Source: Deltaproteobacteria bacterium
GTDB lineage: Bacteria > Desulfobacterota > DSM-4660 > Desulfatiglandales > Desulfatiglandaceae
Direction: 5' to 3'
DNA length: 8,110 nt
Assembly (NCBI GenBank): GCA_019314425.1
Contig: JAFCZI010000189.1
Location: forward strand, 1-8,110
In this document: positions 1-7,100 of the stretch, in pieces
Position numbering within the stretch: position 1 is the first letter of the stretch
Layout: the number at the start of each line of letters is the position of its first letter
Program-made: the position numbers and the translations under genes
Notes under the pieces: generated by a model
What the model saw: only the letters and a program-made list of their open reading frames with translations
Databases searched by the model: none
Told to the model about the DNA's origin: nothing

Positions 1-440
1 GAATTTACATGCCTGCCACATCGGTTGAGGCAACAAAACTCAAAAAAAACACCACTGACGTAGCTAAAGGACACGGAACCATCCTGATAATTGAAGATGA
101 AGAGATGGTTATTGAAATCACCCAGGCGATGCTGGAGCAGTTAGGTTACCGGGTTATGACCGCCAGGACCGGCAAAGATGCCATCCATATCGCCGAAACC
201 TTTGACGACCGAATTGACCTTGCGCTACTGGATATAAACCTGCCGGATATTGACGGAAGACATCTCTATCCGCTTATTTTGAAGGCCAGATCAAATCTGA
301 AGGTAATTATTTTCAGCGGTTATTCAATTGACGGTCCCGCCCGGGAAATCCTGAACGCAGGGGCTCAAGGGTTTATCCAAAAGCCCTTTTCCTTTACAAT
401 ATTGTCGGAGAAACTGAAGGAGACGCTGGCGGAAAAATAG
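1..440 (+). CDS. C-terminal receiver domain, probably of a hybrid sensor histidine kinase (5'-partial)
   Basis: A CheY-like receiver domain occupies about residues 22-143, counted from the ATG at 9. Visible landmarks are the acidic pair D30/E31 after a hydrophobic strand (ILIIEDEE), the phospho-acceptor D75 (LALLDINLPD), S103 at the conserved Ser/Thr position (IIFSGYS) and K125 before Pro (FIQKPF). No DNA-binding or output domain follows. The frame is open to the window edge, and the residues before and after the first ATG read IYMPAT, which resembles the end of a HATPase_c kinase domain (commonly IYLPA). A low-complexity linker of about 15 residues follows before the receiver. I therefore infer the C-terminal receiver of a hybrid histidine kinase whose kinase part lies upstream, rather than a stand-alone regulator starting at 9. 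The second reading remains possible because no ribosome binding site can be assessed at the edge. It converges on ilvD with 26 bp between stops. Confidence 0.85.
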   Translation, partial: IYMPATSVEATKLKKNTTDVAKGHGTILIIEDEEMVIEITQAMLEQLGYRVMTARTGKDAIHIAETFDDRIDLALLDINLPDIDGRHLYPLILKARSNLKVIIFSGYSIDGPAREILNAGAQGFIQKPFSFTILSEKLKETLAEK

Positions 441-466
441 ACATGGCGCCCGTCTCTGTCAAATGC

Positions 467-2110
467 TTATGACACCTCCCCATAACAGTTAAGACCCTTG
501 AACTTCTCCCGATAATGCCTGAGCAACGGCGTCAGATCCCGCTCTGGAGGTCTGACGTTCTTCAATCGATCTTGAATTTCCCGGTCACTCAATTTTACGG
601 TCAAACTTCTGTTGGGAATGTCGATTTCAATGATATCGCCATCCGCGATGGCGCCGATGGGACCACCGTTATAGGCTTCCATCTCAACATGCCCCACACA
701 CGGACCGCTGGTAGCGCCGGAAAATCGTCCGTCCGTGATTAGGGCCACCTTGCTGTAGCCAGCGCCTTTTATGGCATCGGTGGGGGTCAACATCTCGGGC
801 ATTCCCGGGGCGCCGCAAGGGCCCTGAAACGGCAATACGATCACATCCCCTTCAGCGATGCGGCGCTCTTCAATAGCGACCAAGAGATCCTTTTCCGTAT
901 AAAATACCTTTGCGGGCCCCCTATGCACCTGCATGTCCGCATCCACCGCCGTCTGTTTGATCACCGCGCTATTGGCGATGTTGCCTTTGAGTACGGCAAT
1001 ACCTCCTTGAGGGTGATAGGGATTTTCAATGGGCCTTATGACGTCCCCATCCAGAACTTTCCCCCGAGCAGCGATACCGGAAATAGACCGTTCATTCACC
1101 GTATGGGAATCCTTGATCATATCACGCAACCGGTTCAGAACAGCGGCCACGCCGCCCGCCCTGTGGACATCCGCCATCTCGTGAGCACCGGCGGGAATAA
1201 TGGCACAAAGATGAGGCGTCTCCCCGGCAATCCTGTCAAAGAGATCTAGGCTGATATCGATATGAGCCTCTTTCGCCACCGCAGGGATGTGCAGGACCGC
1301 GTTGGTGGACCCACCCATGGCCATATCCACCCGAACGGCATTTTCAAAAGCTTCGCGGGTCATGATGCGCTGCGGTCGAATGTCCTGTTTGATCAGTTCC
1401 ACCACACGCTTTCCCGATTCATAGGCCTGTTCCATTTTTAACGGATCCAGGGCCGGGGTTGTGGCGCATCCGGTCACCGACATGCCCAGCACTTCAGAGA
1501 CCACCGCCATGGTGTTGGCCGTGTAAAGGCCCACGCAGGAACCGGCCCCGCAGATCATGGCAGGGAGCATCCGTTCCGCTTCTTCAGCCGTCATCCTGCC
1601 GCCTTTCACCTGGCCCACCAGGCCGAAACCTTCGATGGGATGGTGTTTTTCACCGTTAACGATGTTGGCCTTCATGGGTCCGCCGGTGAGGATCACCGCC
1701 GGAAGATCCAGACGACCAGCCGCCATGAGCATGCCGGGGGTGATTTTATCGCAGGAAGTGACACCCACCCATCCATCCAGGGAATGGGACAGCACCATAA
1801 TTTCGATATTGTCCGCAATATGCTCCCGGCTGGGAAGGCTCAGTCTCATTTCCACGTACATGGCAATCCCGTCACAGACGCCGGGGACCCCCCATTCCAG
1901 CGGCACACCACCAGCATCCCGAATGCCTCTTTTAACCTCTCGGGTTAATTCATTCAGGTGAATATGGCCAGGTATGATGTTATTGTAGCTGTTCGCCACG
2001 CCCACAAAAGGCTTACCCAGCTCAAAATCCTGCTTTTTCAGCCCGGCGGACAACAGCAGGGCTCGGTGAGGCAATGTCTCAATGCCCTTTTTCAGTATAT
2101 CCGAACGCAA
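467..2110 (-). CDS. ilvD: Dihydroxy-acid dehydratase (IlvD)
   Basis: IlvD dehydrates 2,3-dihydroxy-isovalerate and 2,3-dihydroxy-3-methylvalerate to the 2-oxo acids that precede valine, leucine and isoleucine. It is a cytoplasmic iron-sulfur enzyme of the IlvD/Edd family. The 547-residue product has the family's usual length and motifs: PGHIHL near 47-52, CDGIAM near 79, SLPSRE near 91, [12 protein letters not shown] with Cys120, [14 protein letters not shown] with Cys192, and [11 protein letters not shown] near 461-471. The start is a TTG at 2110, giving the usual beginning [18 protein letters not shown] lies five bases upstream. An in-frame TTG at 2128 would add six residues that are not typical of the family and would place that ribosome binding site inside the gene. 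The gene has no amino-acid biosynthesis neighbour here and appears to be a single unit. No leader peptide or attenuator was recognised upstream. Confidence 0.96.
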   Translation of the reverse strand: MRSDILKKGIETLPHRALLLSAGLKKQDFELGKPFVGVANSYNNIIPGHIHLNELTREVKRGIRDAGGVPLEWGVPGVCDGIAMYVEMRLSLPSREHIADNIEIMVLSHSLDGWVGVTSCDKITPGMLMAAGRLDLPAVILTGGPMKANIVNGEKHHPIEGFGLVGQVKGGRMTAEEAERMLPAMICGAGSCVGLYTANTMAVVSEVLGMSVTGCATTPALDPLKMEQAYESGKRVVELIKQDIRPQRIMTREAFENAVRVDMAMGGSTNAVLHIPAVAKEAHIDISLDLFDRIAGETPHLCAIIPAGAHEMADVHRAGGVAAVLNRLRDMIKDSHTVNERSISGIAARGKVLDGDVIRPIENPYHPQGGIAVLKGNIANSAVIKQTAVDADMQVHRGPAKVFYTEKDLLVAIEERRIAEGDVIVLPFQGPCGAPGMPEMLTPTDAIKGAGYSKVALITDGRFSGATSGPCVGHVEMEAYNGGPIGAIADGDIIEIDIPNRSLTVKLSDREIQDRLKNVRPPERDLTPLLRHYREKFKGLNCYGEVS

Positions 2111-2115
2111 ATTTT

Positions 2116-2123
2116 CTCTCCCT
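2116..2123 (-). promoter_or_regulatory. Ribosome binding site of ilvD
   Basis: AGGGAGAG on the minus strand, with its GGAGAG core five bases from the TTG at 2110. It decides the start, because it would be coding sequence if the alternative TTG at 2128 were used. Confidence 0.6.
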
Positions 2124-2152
2124 GTCAAACAACGACCCGTGTATAAAACATT

Positions 2153-2494
2153 CTATTTTCCAGCGCCTTTAGACCCTTCTTTGAACCCTTTACCAACTTC
2201 CTCTGCGCCTTTTTTAAACCCCTTGCCCACTTCCTCAGCACCTTCCTTGAAACCCTTTCCCACTTCTTTACCCATGGCCGATGCATCACTACCGACCTCC
2301 TGAGCACCTTCCTTCACGTCTTTCCCAAACTTCTGGGCGCCTTCCTTGATATCGCTCCCCACTTCTTTAGCCGTGTTTGAAACACTTTGGCCAGCCGCTT
2401 TGGCGCTCTCTCCTGCGGTTTTTCCCTCAGCAAAAACCGAATTCCCCACGAAAAAAAACCCCATCAAAAGAACCACCAGAAACCCTTTTTTCAT
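2153..2494 (-). CDS. Small exported protein with tandem 11-residue amphipathic repeats (LEA-like)
   Basis: A 113-residue hypothetical protein. The ATG at 2494 is chosen because a strong ribosome binding site lies seven bases upstream and a clear Sec signal peptide starts there: a Lys-Lys start, a hydrophobic core (FLVVLLMGFFF) and a likely cut after SVFA at residue 22. There is no lipobox cysteine. The mature part is almost entirely Gly, Lys, Glu, Ala, Ser and Val. From residue 43 it runs as six consecutive 11-residue units of the pattern xEVGKxFKEGA (43-53, 54-64, 65-75, 76-86, 87-97, 98-108) followed by KGAGK. The last three units are nearly identical. Eleven-residue periodicity with alternating Lys and Glu is typical of LEA group 3-like or apolipoprotein-like amphipathic helices, so a periplasmic or envelope-associated, possibly stress-protective protein is plausible. 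That role is inferred; no specific family is recognised. It lies 42 bp upstream of the ilvD start on the same strand. Confidence 0.75.
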   Translation of the reverse strand: MKKGFLVVLLMGFFFVGNSVFAEGKTAGESAKAAGQSVSNTAKEVGSDIKEGAQKFGKDVKEGAQEVGSDASAMGKEVGKGFKEGAEEVGKGFKKGAEEVGKGFKEGSKGAGK

Positions 2495-2501
2495 CTTAAC
2501 G

Positions 2502-2510
2502 CTCCTCCTT
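2502..2510 (-). promoter_or_regulatory. Strong ribosome binding site of the 11-mer repeat protein
   Basis: AAGGAGGAG on the minus strand, seven bases before the ATG at 2494. It matches the anti-Shine-Dalgarno sequence almost completely. It fixes the start well inside a longer open frame that begins at 2617. Confidence 0.8.
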
Positions 2511-2540
2511 AATTTTCTTAAAAATAATCCCCTCCCAAAA

Positions 2541-2572
2541 AGAGTGTTACTCTCACAATCAAACGCCGTTTG
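2541..2572. promoter_or_regulatory. Two short adjacent inverted repeats upstream of the small exported protein
   Basis: In the 231-bp gap between the lgt stop and the ATG at 2494 there are two small palindromes. One is AGAGT-GTT-ACTCT at 2541-2553. Read on the minus strand it is followed by a short T run, like a weak attenuator. The other is CAAAC-GCC-GTTTG at 2560-2572, which could be an operator. Both stems are only 5 bp, so chance cannot be excluded. I saw no convincing promoter boxes in the rest of the gap. Confidence 0.25.
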
Positions 2573-2725
2573 TAAAGCCTTTTCTTTCAATGCTGTTGGC
2601 ACCGTGAAAAGTCCCATCTATAAGATAGTATCTGAACGAAAATACGGAAATAAAGTTTTCCATTTTTGAATTGATGTTTACAACTCTGTGAAATTGTATG
2701 ATCTTTTCAACTTAAAACCCGAAAC

Positions 2726-3508
2726 TTAAAACCGTGTCTGAACGATCCAGAGAAACCCCGCCGCCAAAATCATGGACAAGCAGAGGAACTGCCCCATAGA
2801 AAACAATCCCAGGAACAGCCCGATATGGGCGTCCGGTTCCCTGAAGAATTCCACCACAAAGCGCATGGCGCCGTATCCGGCCAGGAACAGAGCCACCAGG
2901 GCACCGGGGCGTTTGATGCGATCTTTAAGTACCCACAGAACCACAAACAGGACCACGCCTTCAAGTCCTGCCTCGTAAAGCTGGGACGGATGCCGCGGCA
3001 CGCCGGGGCTTGCGGGAAACACCATGGCCCAGGGGGCTGATGTGGCCCGGCCGTAGAGCTCGCCGTTAATGAAATTTCCCATTCGACCGAAAAAAAGCCC
3101 CACGGGCGCTGTCACAATGACCACATCCGCTACCTGCAAAAAGGGCAGCCCATGTACGCGGCAAAACAGGATGCTTGCCAGCACGACACCGATGAAGCCC
3201 CCATGGAAACTCATCCCGCCGTGCCAGACGGCTATAATCTCTATGGGGTGCTGAAAATAATACCCCAGATTCGCAAACTGGTAAAACAGGACATACCCCA
3301 GGCGGGCCCCCACTACCAATCCAAGGGCCATATAGAAAATCAAATCCTGCAACAGTTTTCCCTGAAGCCCCAGACGGTTCGCGCCCTTCTGCGCACCGAT
3401 CAGAAAATAGGCCGACAGAAATCCCAGGACATACATAAGCCCGTACCACCTGAGTTTAAACAGCCCCAGTTCGATAATGCTGGGATCAATCTTTGGAAAT
3501 GGGATCAT
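2726..3508 (-). CDS. lgt: Prolipoprotein diacylglyceryl transferase (Lgt)
   Basis: Lgt moves a diacylglyceryl group from phosphatidylglycerol to the lipobox cysteine of prolipoproteins in the inner membrane, the first step of lipoprotein maturation. The 260-residue product has several hydrophobic segments and the family motifs in order: RWYGLMYVLGF near 20-30, WHGGMSFHGG at 95-104, the Lgt signature GRMGNFINGELYGR at 141-154 (with R142 and N145), HPSQLYEA near 173-180 and GYGAMRFVVEFFREPD at 211-226. The start ATG at 3508 gives the usual beginning MIPFPKIDP. I see no clear Shine-Dalgarno sequence in front of it. It is divergent from purB across 135 bp. It lies upstream of the small exported protein on the same strand, but the 231-bp gap argues against tight coupling. 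Confidence 0.96.
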   Translation of the reverse strand: MIPFPKIDPSIIELGLFKLRWYGLMYVLGFLSAYFLIGAQKGANRLGLQGKLLQDLIFYMALGLVVGARLGYVLFYQFANLGYYFQHPIEIIAVWHGGMSFHGGFIGVVLASILFCRVHGLPFLQVADVVIVTAPVGLFFGRMGNFINGELYGRATSAPWAMVFPASPGVPRHPSQLYEAGLEGVVLFVVLWVLKDRIKRPGALVALFLAGYGAMRFVVEFFREPDAHIGLFLGLFSMGQFLCLSMILAAGFLWIVQTRF

Positions 3509-3643
3509 AATGCTTGACTATTGCAGGGATTTATTTACTGTATCACTCATAATCTCAATGTTCACTCAGATGGAAGATAGAGCAGACAAACGGACCTAGT
3601 CAAGAAAGAAATTTGTTTTCAACGGATTCACAAAGGACAAAAA
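3509..3643. promoter_or_regulatory. Divergent lgt-purB intergenic region, probable promoters
   Basis: This 135-bp AT-rich gap must hold the promoter of purB and probably that of lgt. On the plus strand TTGACT at 3514-3519 is followed after 16 bp by TACTGT at 3536-3541. This is a good -35 match with a poor -10, so it is a weak candidate. The purB ribosome binding site is AAGGA at 3633-3637, six bases before the ATG. No PurR-like operator or riboswitch was recognised. Confidence 0.3.
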
Positions 3644-5071
3644 ATGTCAAACACCAATGTGTTGTCTCAACGATATGCCAGCCCCGAAATCAATAACATC
3701 TTTTCTGAAGCGGGAAGGATTCTGGCCGAAAGAGAACTCTGGATTGCCGTGATGCAGGCTCAGAAAAAAATGGGGCTCTCGATCCCCTCTGACGTGATTG
3801 AGGGTTACGAAGCCGCCAGAAACAACATTGATCTGGGCTTCATCAAACAGCGGGAGATTGAAACCAAACACGACGTCAAGGCCAAAATCGAAGCATTTGT
3901 CAAGGCTTCCGGGAAAGATGAGCATATTCACAAGGGCATGACCAGCCGGGATCTCACCGATAATGTGGAGCAGATGCAGTTCAAGAAGGCATCCCGAATC
4001 ATCCTGGGCCGCTATGTGTCCGTCCTGAGGCATATGCTGGATCGCGCCTCAGAATACCGGGACATTGTTCTTACGGCCCGAACTCACCATCAGGCCGCGC
4101 AACCCACCCTTCTGGGACGACGGTTTTCCATGTGGGCGGAAGAACTGCTCACCCACATGACGGGTTTTGAAAGTTTCTTAAATGCGTATCCCCTCCGCGG
4201 CATCAAAGGTCCGGTGGGCACACAGTTTGATATGCTCACCCTGCTGGGCAGCCCTGAGAAGGTCCACAATCTGGAAACCATGGTGGCCCAAAGTTTGGGA
4301 TTTGAGCACGTTCTGAATTCCACGGGCCAGGTTTATCCCAGGTCCCTGGATTACGCCCTGCTCAGTCAATTGGCCTTTATGGGAAGCGCCTGTGAGAATT
4401 TTGCCAAAGGCATGCGCCTCATGAGCGGCTATGAACTGGTGACCGAAGGCTTCAAGGAAGGACAAGTCGGGAGCAGCGCCATGCCCCATAAAATGAACAC
4501 ACGAAGCGCCGAGAGAATCTGCGGGTTTTCCACCCTCATCAAGATGTACACGGACGGCGCCTCGCGGCTGGCGGGAGACCAGTGGGAAGAAGGGGATGTA
4601 TCCTGTTCGGTGGTGCGACGGATTGTTATGCCGGACGCCCTGTATGCCTCGGACGGTTTATGTGAAACCACCCTGACGGTTCTTTCCAACATGGGCGCTT
4701 ACCCGGTGATCATCGACAAAGAGGTGGACCGGTATCTGCCGTTTCTGGCCAGTAGTGAAATCCTCATGACGGCCGTGAAAGCCGGCATCGGCAGAGAAAC
4801 AGCTCATGAAGCCATCAAACACCATGCCGTGGCCGAAGCCATGTCCATGCGGCAGAAGGGGGTAGCCCCCCAGCTATCCGGGAAACTCGCCAATGATCCG
4901 GTGTTCAAATCGGCCGGCATCACGGAAGCTCAAATCAACGGGATACTTGAGGACAAAAAACATTTTGTCGGAAACGCTGCCGCACAGATTGAGCAAGTCG
5001 CAAAAAAAGCCTCTTCCCTGCTTGATCGCTATGCGGAAGATGCTCGATATGAGCCGAAAGACATCCTGTAA
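3644..5071 (+). CDS. purB: Adenylosuccinate lyase (PurB)
   Basis: PurB acts twice in purine synthesis. It cleaves SAICAR to AICAR and fumarate, and adenylosuccinate to AMP and fumarate. The 475-residue product belongs to the fumarase/aspartase superfamily. Visible motifs are SQRYASPEI near 8-16, KGMTSRDLTDN near 97-107, TARTHHQAAQPT at 144-155 (holding the conserved TH-x-Q histidine), KGPVGTQ near 188-194, and the signature loop GSSAMPHKMN at 276-285 with the catalytic-serine position at 277-278. The length and the QREIETKHDVKAKIEAF segment fit the longer PurB type rather than the roughly 430-residue Bacillus type. The ATG at 3644 has a good AAGGA upstream. The stop codon at 5069-5071 lies inside the first bases of a palindromic element, so the extreme 3' end may be the junction of an insertion. 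Confidence 0.96.
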   Translation: MSNTNVLSQRYASPEINNIFSEAGRILAERELWIAVMQAQKKMGLSIPSDVIEGYEAARNNIDLGFIKQREIETKHDVKAKIEAFVKASGKDEHIHKGMTSRDLTDNVEQMQFKKASRIILGRYVSVLRHMLDRASEYRDIVLTARTHHQAAQPTLLGRRFSMWAEELLTHMTGFESFLNAYPLRGIKGPVGTQFDMLTLLGSPEKVHNLETMVAQSLGFEHVLNSTGQVYPRSLDYALLSQLAFMGSACENFAKGMRLMSGYELVTEGFKEGQVGSSAMPHKMNTRSAERICGFSTLIKMYTDGASRLAGDQWEEGDVSCSVVRRIVMPDALYASDGLCETTLTVLSNMGAYPVIIDKEVDRYLPFLASSEILMTAVKAGIGRETAHEAIKHHAVAEAMSMRQKGVAPQLSGKLANDPVFKSAGITEAQINGILEDKKHFVGNAAAQIEQVAKKASSLLDRYAEDARYEPKDIL

Positions 5072-5251
5072 GGGAACTGGAAGAAAATAATACATGCATA
5101 TCGTGCAGAACTTTTGTTCGTCTTCAAGGCGTGATGGCAGGTGGTAGGGGCACGACGCATCGTGCCCCTACTATGTGCCTGTTATCACAACGTAGAAAAC
5201 GGGCAAAAGGGCAAGCAGGATGCGTAGATTATTTTTTGGAAGTTCCCTTAC
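5068..5251. repeat. 184-bp imperfect palindrome, fold-back or MITE-like element
   Basis: The outer arms are GTAAGGGAACT at 5068-5078 and its exact reverse complement at 5241-5251. Extending inward to 31 bases, 24 of 31 positions pair. The middle arms also match imperfectly, including CTTTTG, CGT and GTGAT blocks followed by CAGG. The centre is a perfect 12-bp stem, GTAGGGGCACGA at 5144-5155 against 5160-5171, around a 4-base loop. The whole stretch can therefore fold as one long hairpin. It codes for nothing recognisable and overlaps the purB stop codon. Complementary ends with a non-coding palindromic body suggest a miniature inverted-repeat or fold-back element. No target-site duplication was seen. 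It may also serve as a transcription barrier between purB and the convergent DGR. Confidence 0.6.
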
Positions 5252-5452
5252 TGCAAGTATTACCTGTTTGAGAATCTTCGTCAACTGAAAATGTAATGAT
5301 CAGGGGAACGCATAAACCACGCAGGGACCTTCGCGGAATCATCCGACCCCGCTACCAGCCCCGACACAGCACTTCACTTTTCGCCCCGCCGACGGCGGGG
5401 ACGGGATTTTCTCCGGGTCAGCGGGCCAGCATCCACCGAGGCCCGTTGAGCT
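5252..5452. other. Non-coding stretch downstream of the TR
   Basis: Apart from two small GC-rich inverted repeats next to the TR, I see no gene, promoter or RNA gene here. The open frame that can be drawn across part of it on the minus strand is only the TR read through into unrelated Arg-rich sequence. It may hold the 3' part of the TR transcript. Confidence 0.4.
5384..5400 (-). terminator. GC-rich hairpin downstream of the TR
   Basis: CCCCGCC-GAC-GGCGGGG forms a perfect 7-bp stem with a 3-base loop, 53 bp beyond the TR 3' end on the minus strand. It could end or protect the DGR transcript. There is no U tract after it on the minus strand, so an intrinsic terminator is not well supported. 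A second, weaker pair (CGGGCC at 5422-5427 with GGCCCG at 5440-5445) lies between it and the TR. Confidence 0.3.
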
Positions 5453-5580
5453 GGGGAAAAGGCAAGCCGGAACCCGAGGTTGTTGTTGCGGTTGCCCGGC
5501 TCGTTCCTGTTGCGATTGGCCGACCGGCAGTTTCCGGCGTTGTTGTTCCAGCTACCGCCCCGATTCACGCGGTTCGAGCC
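5453..5580 (-). repeat. DGR template repeat (TR)
   Basis: 128 bp on the minus strand, colinear with the VR at 7199-7326 (offset 1746). The 13 mismatches are at 5481, 5492, 5493, 5505, 5508, 5510, 5511, 5532, 5533, 5540, 5541, 5564 and 5565, each an adenine on the minus strand of the TR. The TR holds 30 adenines in all. Most sit in AAC or AAT codons at positions where VR residues vary, a known DGR design because AAY codons can become many residues but never a stop. Its first 16 bases overlap the 3' end of the RT gene. Similarity ends sharply after 5580 and before 5453. Confidence 0.96.
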
Positions 5581-6608
5581 TTTGGAGAAAACCCAGAGGT
5601 TTGGTGATCAACACTGCCAAAACGACTGATGACATTTGTCCTGAACCCGGCGCTTTCGGCGCTCCGAGTGAACTCAACCAGGGGCGTCACGTGGACGGAC
5701 AATGTATCTTCGGTCCACTCCCCTGTCAGAAACGCTTTTTCATGATTTCGAAATTTCCGAATGAATCTTTTCCTGCTTGAGGAGGACAGTCGAATTTTTC
5801 CCGGGTAAATAAAATATCCCAAAAAAGGCATGCCCCGGGCACACCGGTTCAACTGAATTTTCGGGTTCAATTTCAACCGCAAATGTTCATGGAGCCAATG
5901 CTCAATACCGGACAGTTCTTCCTTCAACATTTTCCTGTCAGCTCCCCAAAGAACAAAATCATCCATATATCGCACGTAGCCCCGGATACTTCTGACCTCT
6001 TTGGTCCAGTGATCAAGGCGCCCCAGATAAAAATTGGCCATATGCTGCGAGAACAGGTTGCCGATAGGCACCCCTTTGCCCGGCTGGGTGGCGTATGTAT
6101 TCAAAATGCTTCGGAACAGATCCAGCAGATCCCGATCTTTGAAGCGCCTTTCCAACTGACGCATTAATATCTCATGGTCGATTGAGTTGAAATATTTGGC
6201 GATATCGAGCTTAAGATACCAGAGGAACCGGCCCGAAAACATTTCCGCCCTTGAAATGGCTTTACGTCCCCCCTTCCCTTTTCGGCAAGCGTAGGAATCG
6301 AAGATAGCGTATGCATCCAGTGTTTGTTCACAGACATTCATAATGGCATGGTGCAGAACCCGTTCCCTGAAACAGGCCGCGCAAATAAGGCGTTTTTTGG
6401 GGTCATGCACATAAAAAAACCGGTAATCGCCCAGTTTCACCCGTTGATCCAGAATCTCCTGCCGAAGCGCCATGATGTTGGGCTCAAAGTGGTTTCTGAA
6501 CGTCATCACCTCGACTCTGTCTTGTTTGCCTCTCGCTGCTTTACAGAAGGCCAGACGAAGGTTGTCAGGCGCCGCGATTTTGAGATAGAGATTACCGGTT
6601 CGTTTCAT
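5565..6608 (-). CDS. DGR-type reverse transcriptase
   Basis: This 347-residue RT copies TR RNA with errors at adenines to make the cDNA that replaces the VR. Motifs in order are the N-terminal DGR-like block MKRTGNLY...IAAPDNLRLAF (1-21), VHDPKKRLICAACFRERVLHHAI near 67-89, FDSYACRKGKG at 103-113, LKLDIAKYFNSIDH at 132-145 with catalytic Asp135, PIGNLFSQHMANFYL at 181-195, YVRYMDDFVLW at 211-221 with the catalytic YMDD at 214-217, and GMPFLGYFI near 259-267. The IGxxxSQ form in place of QGxxxSP is characteristic of DGR RTs and separates them from retron and group II intron RTs. The ATG at 6608 is chosen because conserved sequence starts there; 20 residues upstream in the same frame only shadow the accessory gene. 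It starts 17 bp before the HRDC gene ends, suggesting coupled translation. Its stop codon (5567-5565) lies inside the TR. Confidence 0.95.
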   Translation of the reverse strand: MKRTGNLYLKIAAPDNLRLAFCKAARGKQDRVEVMTFRNHFEPNIMALRQEILDQRVKLGDYRFFYVHDPKKRLICAACFRERVLHHAIMNVCEQTLDAYAIFDSYACRKGKGGRKAISRAEMFSGRFLWYLKLDIAKYFNSIDHEILMRQLERRFKDRDLLDLFRSILNTYATQPGKGVPIGNLFSQHMANFYLGRLDHWTKEVRSIRGYVRYMDDFVLWGADRKMLKEELSGIEHWLHEHLRLKLNPKIQLNRCARGMPFLGYFIYPGKIRLSSSSRKRFIRKFRNHEKAFLTGEWTEDTLSVHVTPLVEFTRSAESAGFRTNVISRFGSVDHQTSGFSPKARTA

Positions 6609-7086
6609 TAGCCCGGCTCTCAGCTTCCAACTCAATGCAATTACCCGCCATAATTCCCAGAACCGCATCCCCGTAGTTCTTCGCCCGGGCCTCCCCCACG
6701 CCGGAAATCTCCTTCAGGTCTGCTTTGGACTTCACTTTTCTTTTGGCCATCTCAGCCAGTTGTTCATTGGTAAAGATAGTGTAGACCGGCACGGCCTCCT
6801 TTTCAGCCGCCTGTTTTCGCCAGTCCCTGAGTTTTACGAAAAGGGCGAAGTCTTCCGATGAGAGGACCTCACGGTAGTCCACCCGTTTTTTACCGGTGGT
6901 TTTCTGTGGTGTATTGCCGTCGGACATATATTCCACGGCCATGGTCCAGAAGGAGTTTTCACCCTGGCTAACGAACTCCCGGTGTACGGTGAGAACGCGT
7001 TGTGAACGGAGAAAGTGATTAAGTTCCGTTTCCACTTCCCGGGTTGCTTTCAGAGGAATTGTGAAGAATTTATATTGTATGGTCAT
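6592..7086 (-). CDS. DGR accessory protein with C-terminal HRDC domain
   Basis: A 164-residue protein. The N-terminal part (about 1-55: KFFTIPL, ELNHFLRSQRVLTV, FWTMAVEYM) looks like the small strand-rich domain found at the front of DGR-linked HRDC proteins. A charged linker rich in Lys and Thr follows. Residues about 79-150 form an HRDC domain (FALFVKLRDWRKQAAEKEAVPVY, TNEQLAEMA, LKEISGVGEARAKNYGDAVLGIM). HRDC domains of RecQ and RNase D bind nucleic acids. Here no helicase or nuclease part is present, so the protein probably binds TR RNA or cDNA or helps the RT. This would fill the place of Avd, the accessory protein of the Bordetella phage DGR, but that is inference. The ATG at 7086 has AGGAGA five bases upstream (7092-7097). 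It sits between the target and the RT and overlaps the RT by 17 bp. Confidence 0.88.
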   Translation of the reverse strand: MTIQYKFFTIPLKATREVETELNHFLRSQRVLTVHREFVSQGENSFWTMAVEYMSDGNTPQKTTGKKRVDYREVLSSEDFALFVKLRDWRKQAAEKEAVPVYTIFTNEQLAEMAKRKVKSKADLKEISGVGEARAKNYGDAVLGIMAGNCIELEAESRANETNR

Positions 7087-7100
7087 GATAATCTCCTGTG

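Noticed and set aside
421..455. Hairpin between the receiver gene and ilvD as a bidirectional terminator
   Set aside because: The stem is short and bulged (AGACG with CGTCT, GGCG with CGCC) and there is no T run on either strand.
515..2303. Several plus-strand ORFs opposite ilvD and the small exported protein
   Set aside because: They are antisense shadows of clear genes, with low-complexity or meaningless translations and no start signals.
5374..5568. Minus-strand ORF starting NRGGSWNN and resembling the end of the target protein
   Set aside because: It is the TR itself read in the target frame, followed by unrelated Arg-rich sequence. There is no ribosome binding site and no domain, so it is a template and not a gene.
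5565..6608. RT as part of a group II intron or retron
   Set aside because: There is no maturase or endonuclease domain, intron structure or msr/msd-like sequence. The IGNLFSQ motif and the matching TR/VR pair point to a DGR.
6609..6668. Longer RT start adding 20 residues
   Set aside because: Those residues lie inside the HRDC gene in another frame and do not resemble DGR RT N-termini, whereas MKRTGNLY at 6608 does.
6592..7086. HRDC protein as a broken RecQ or RNase D
   Set aside because: It has its own ribosome binding site, an intact N-terminal domain and an operon position inside the DGR. No helicase or nuclease remnants are visible nearby.
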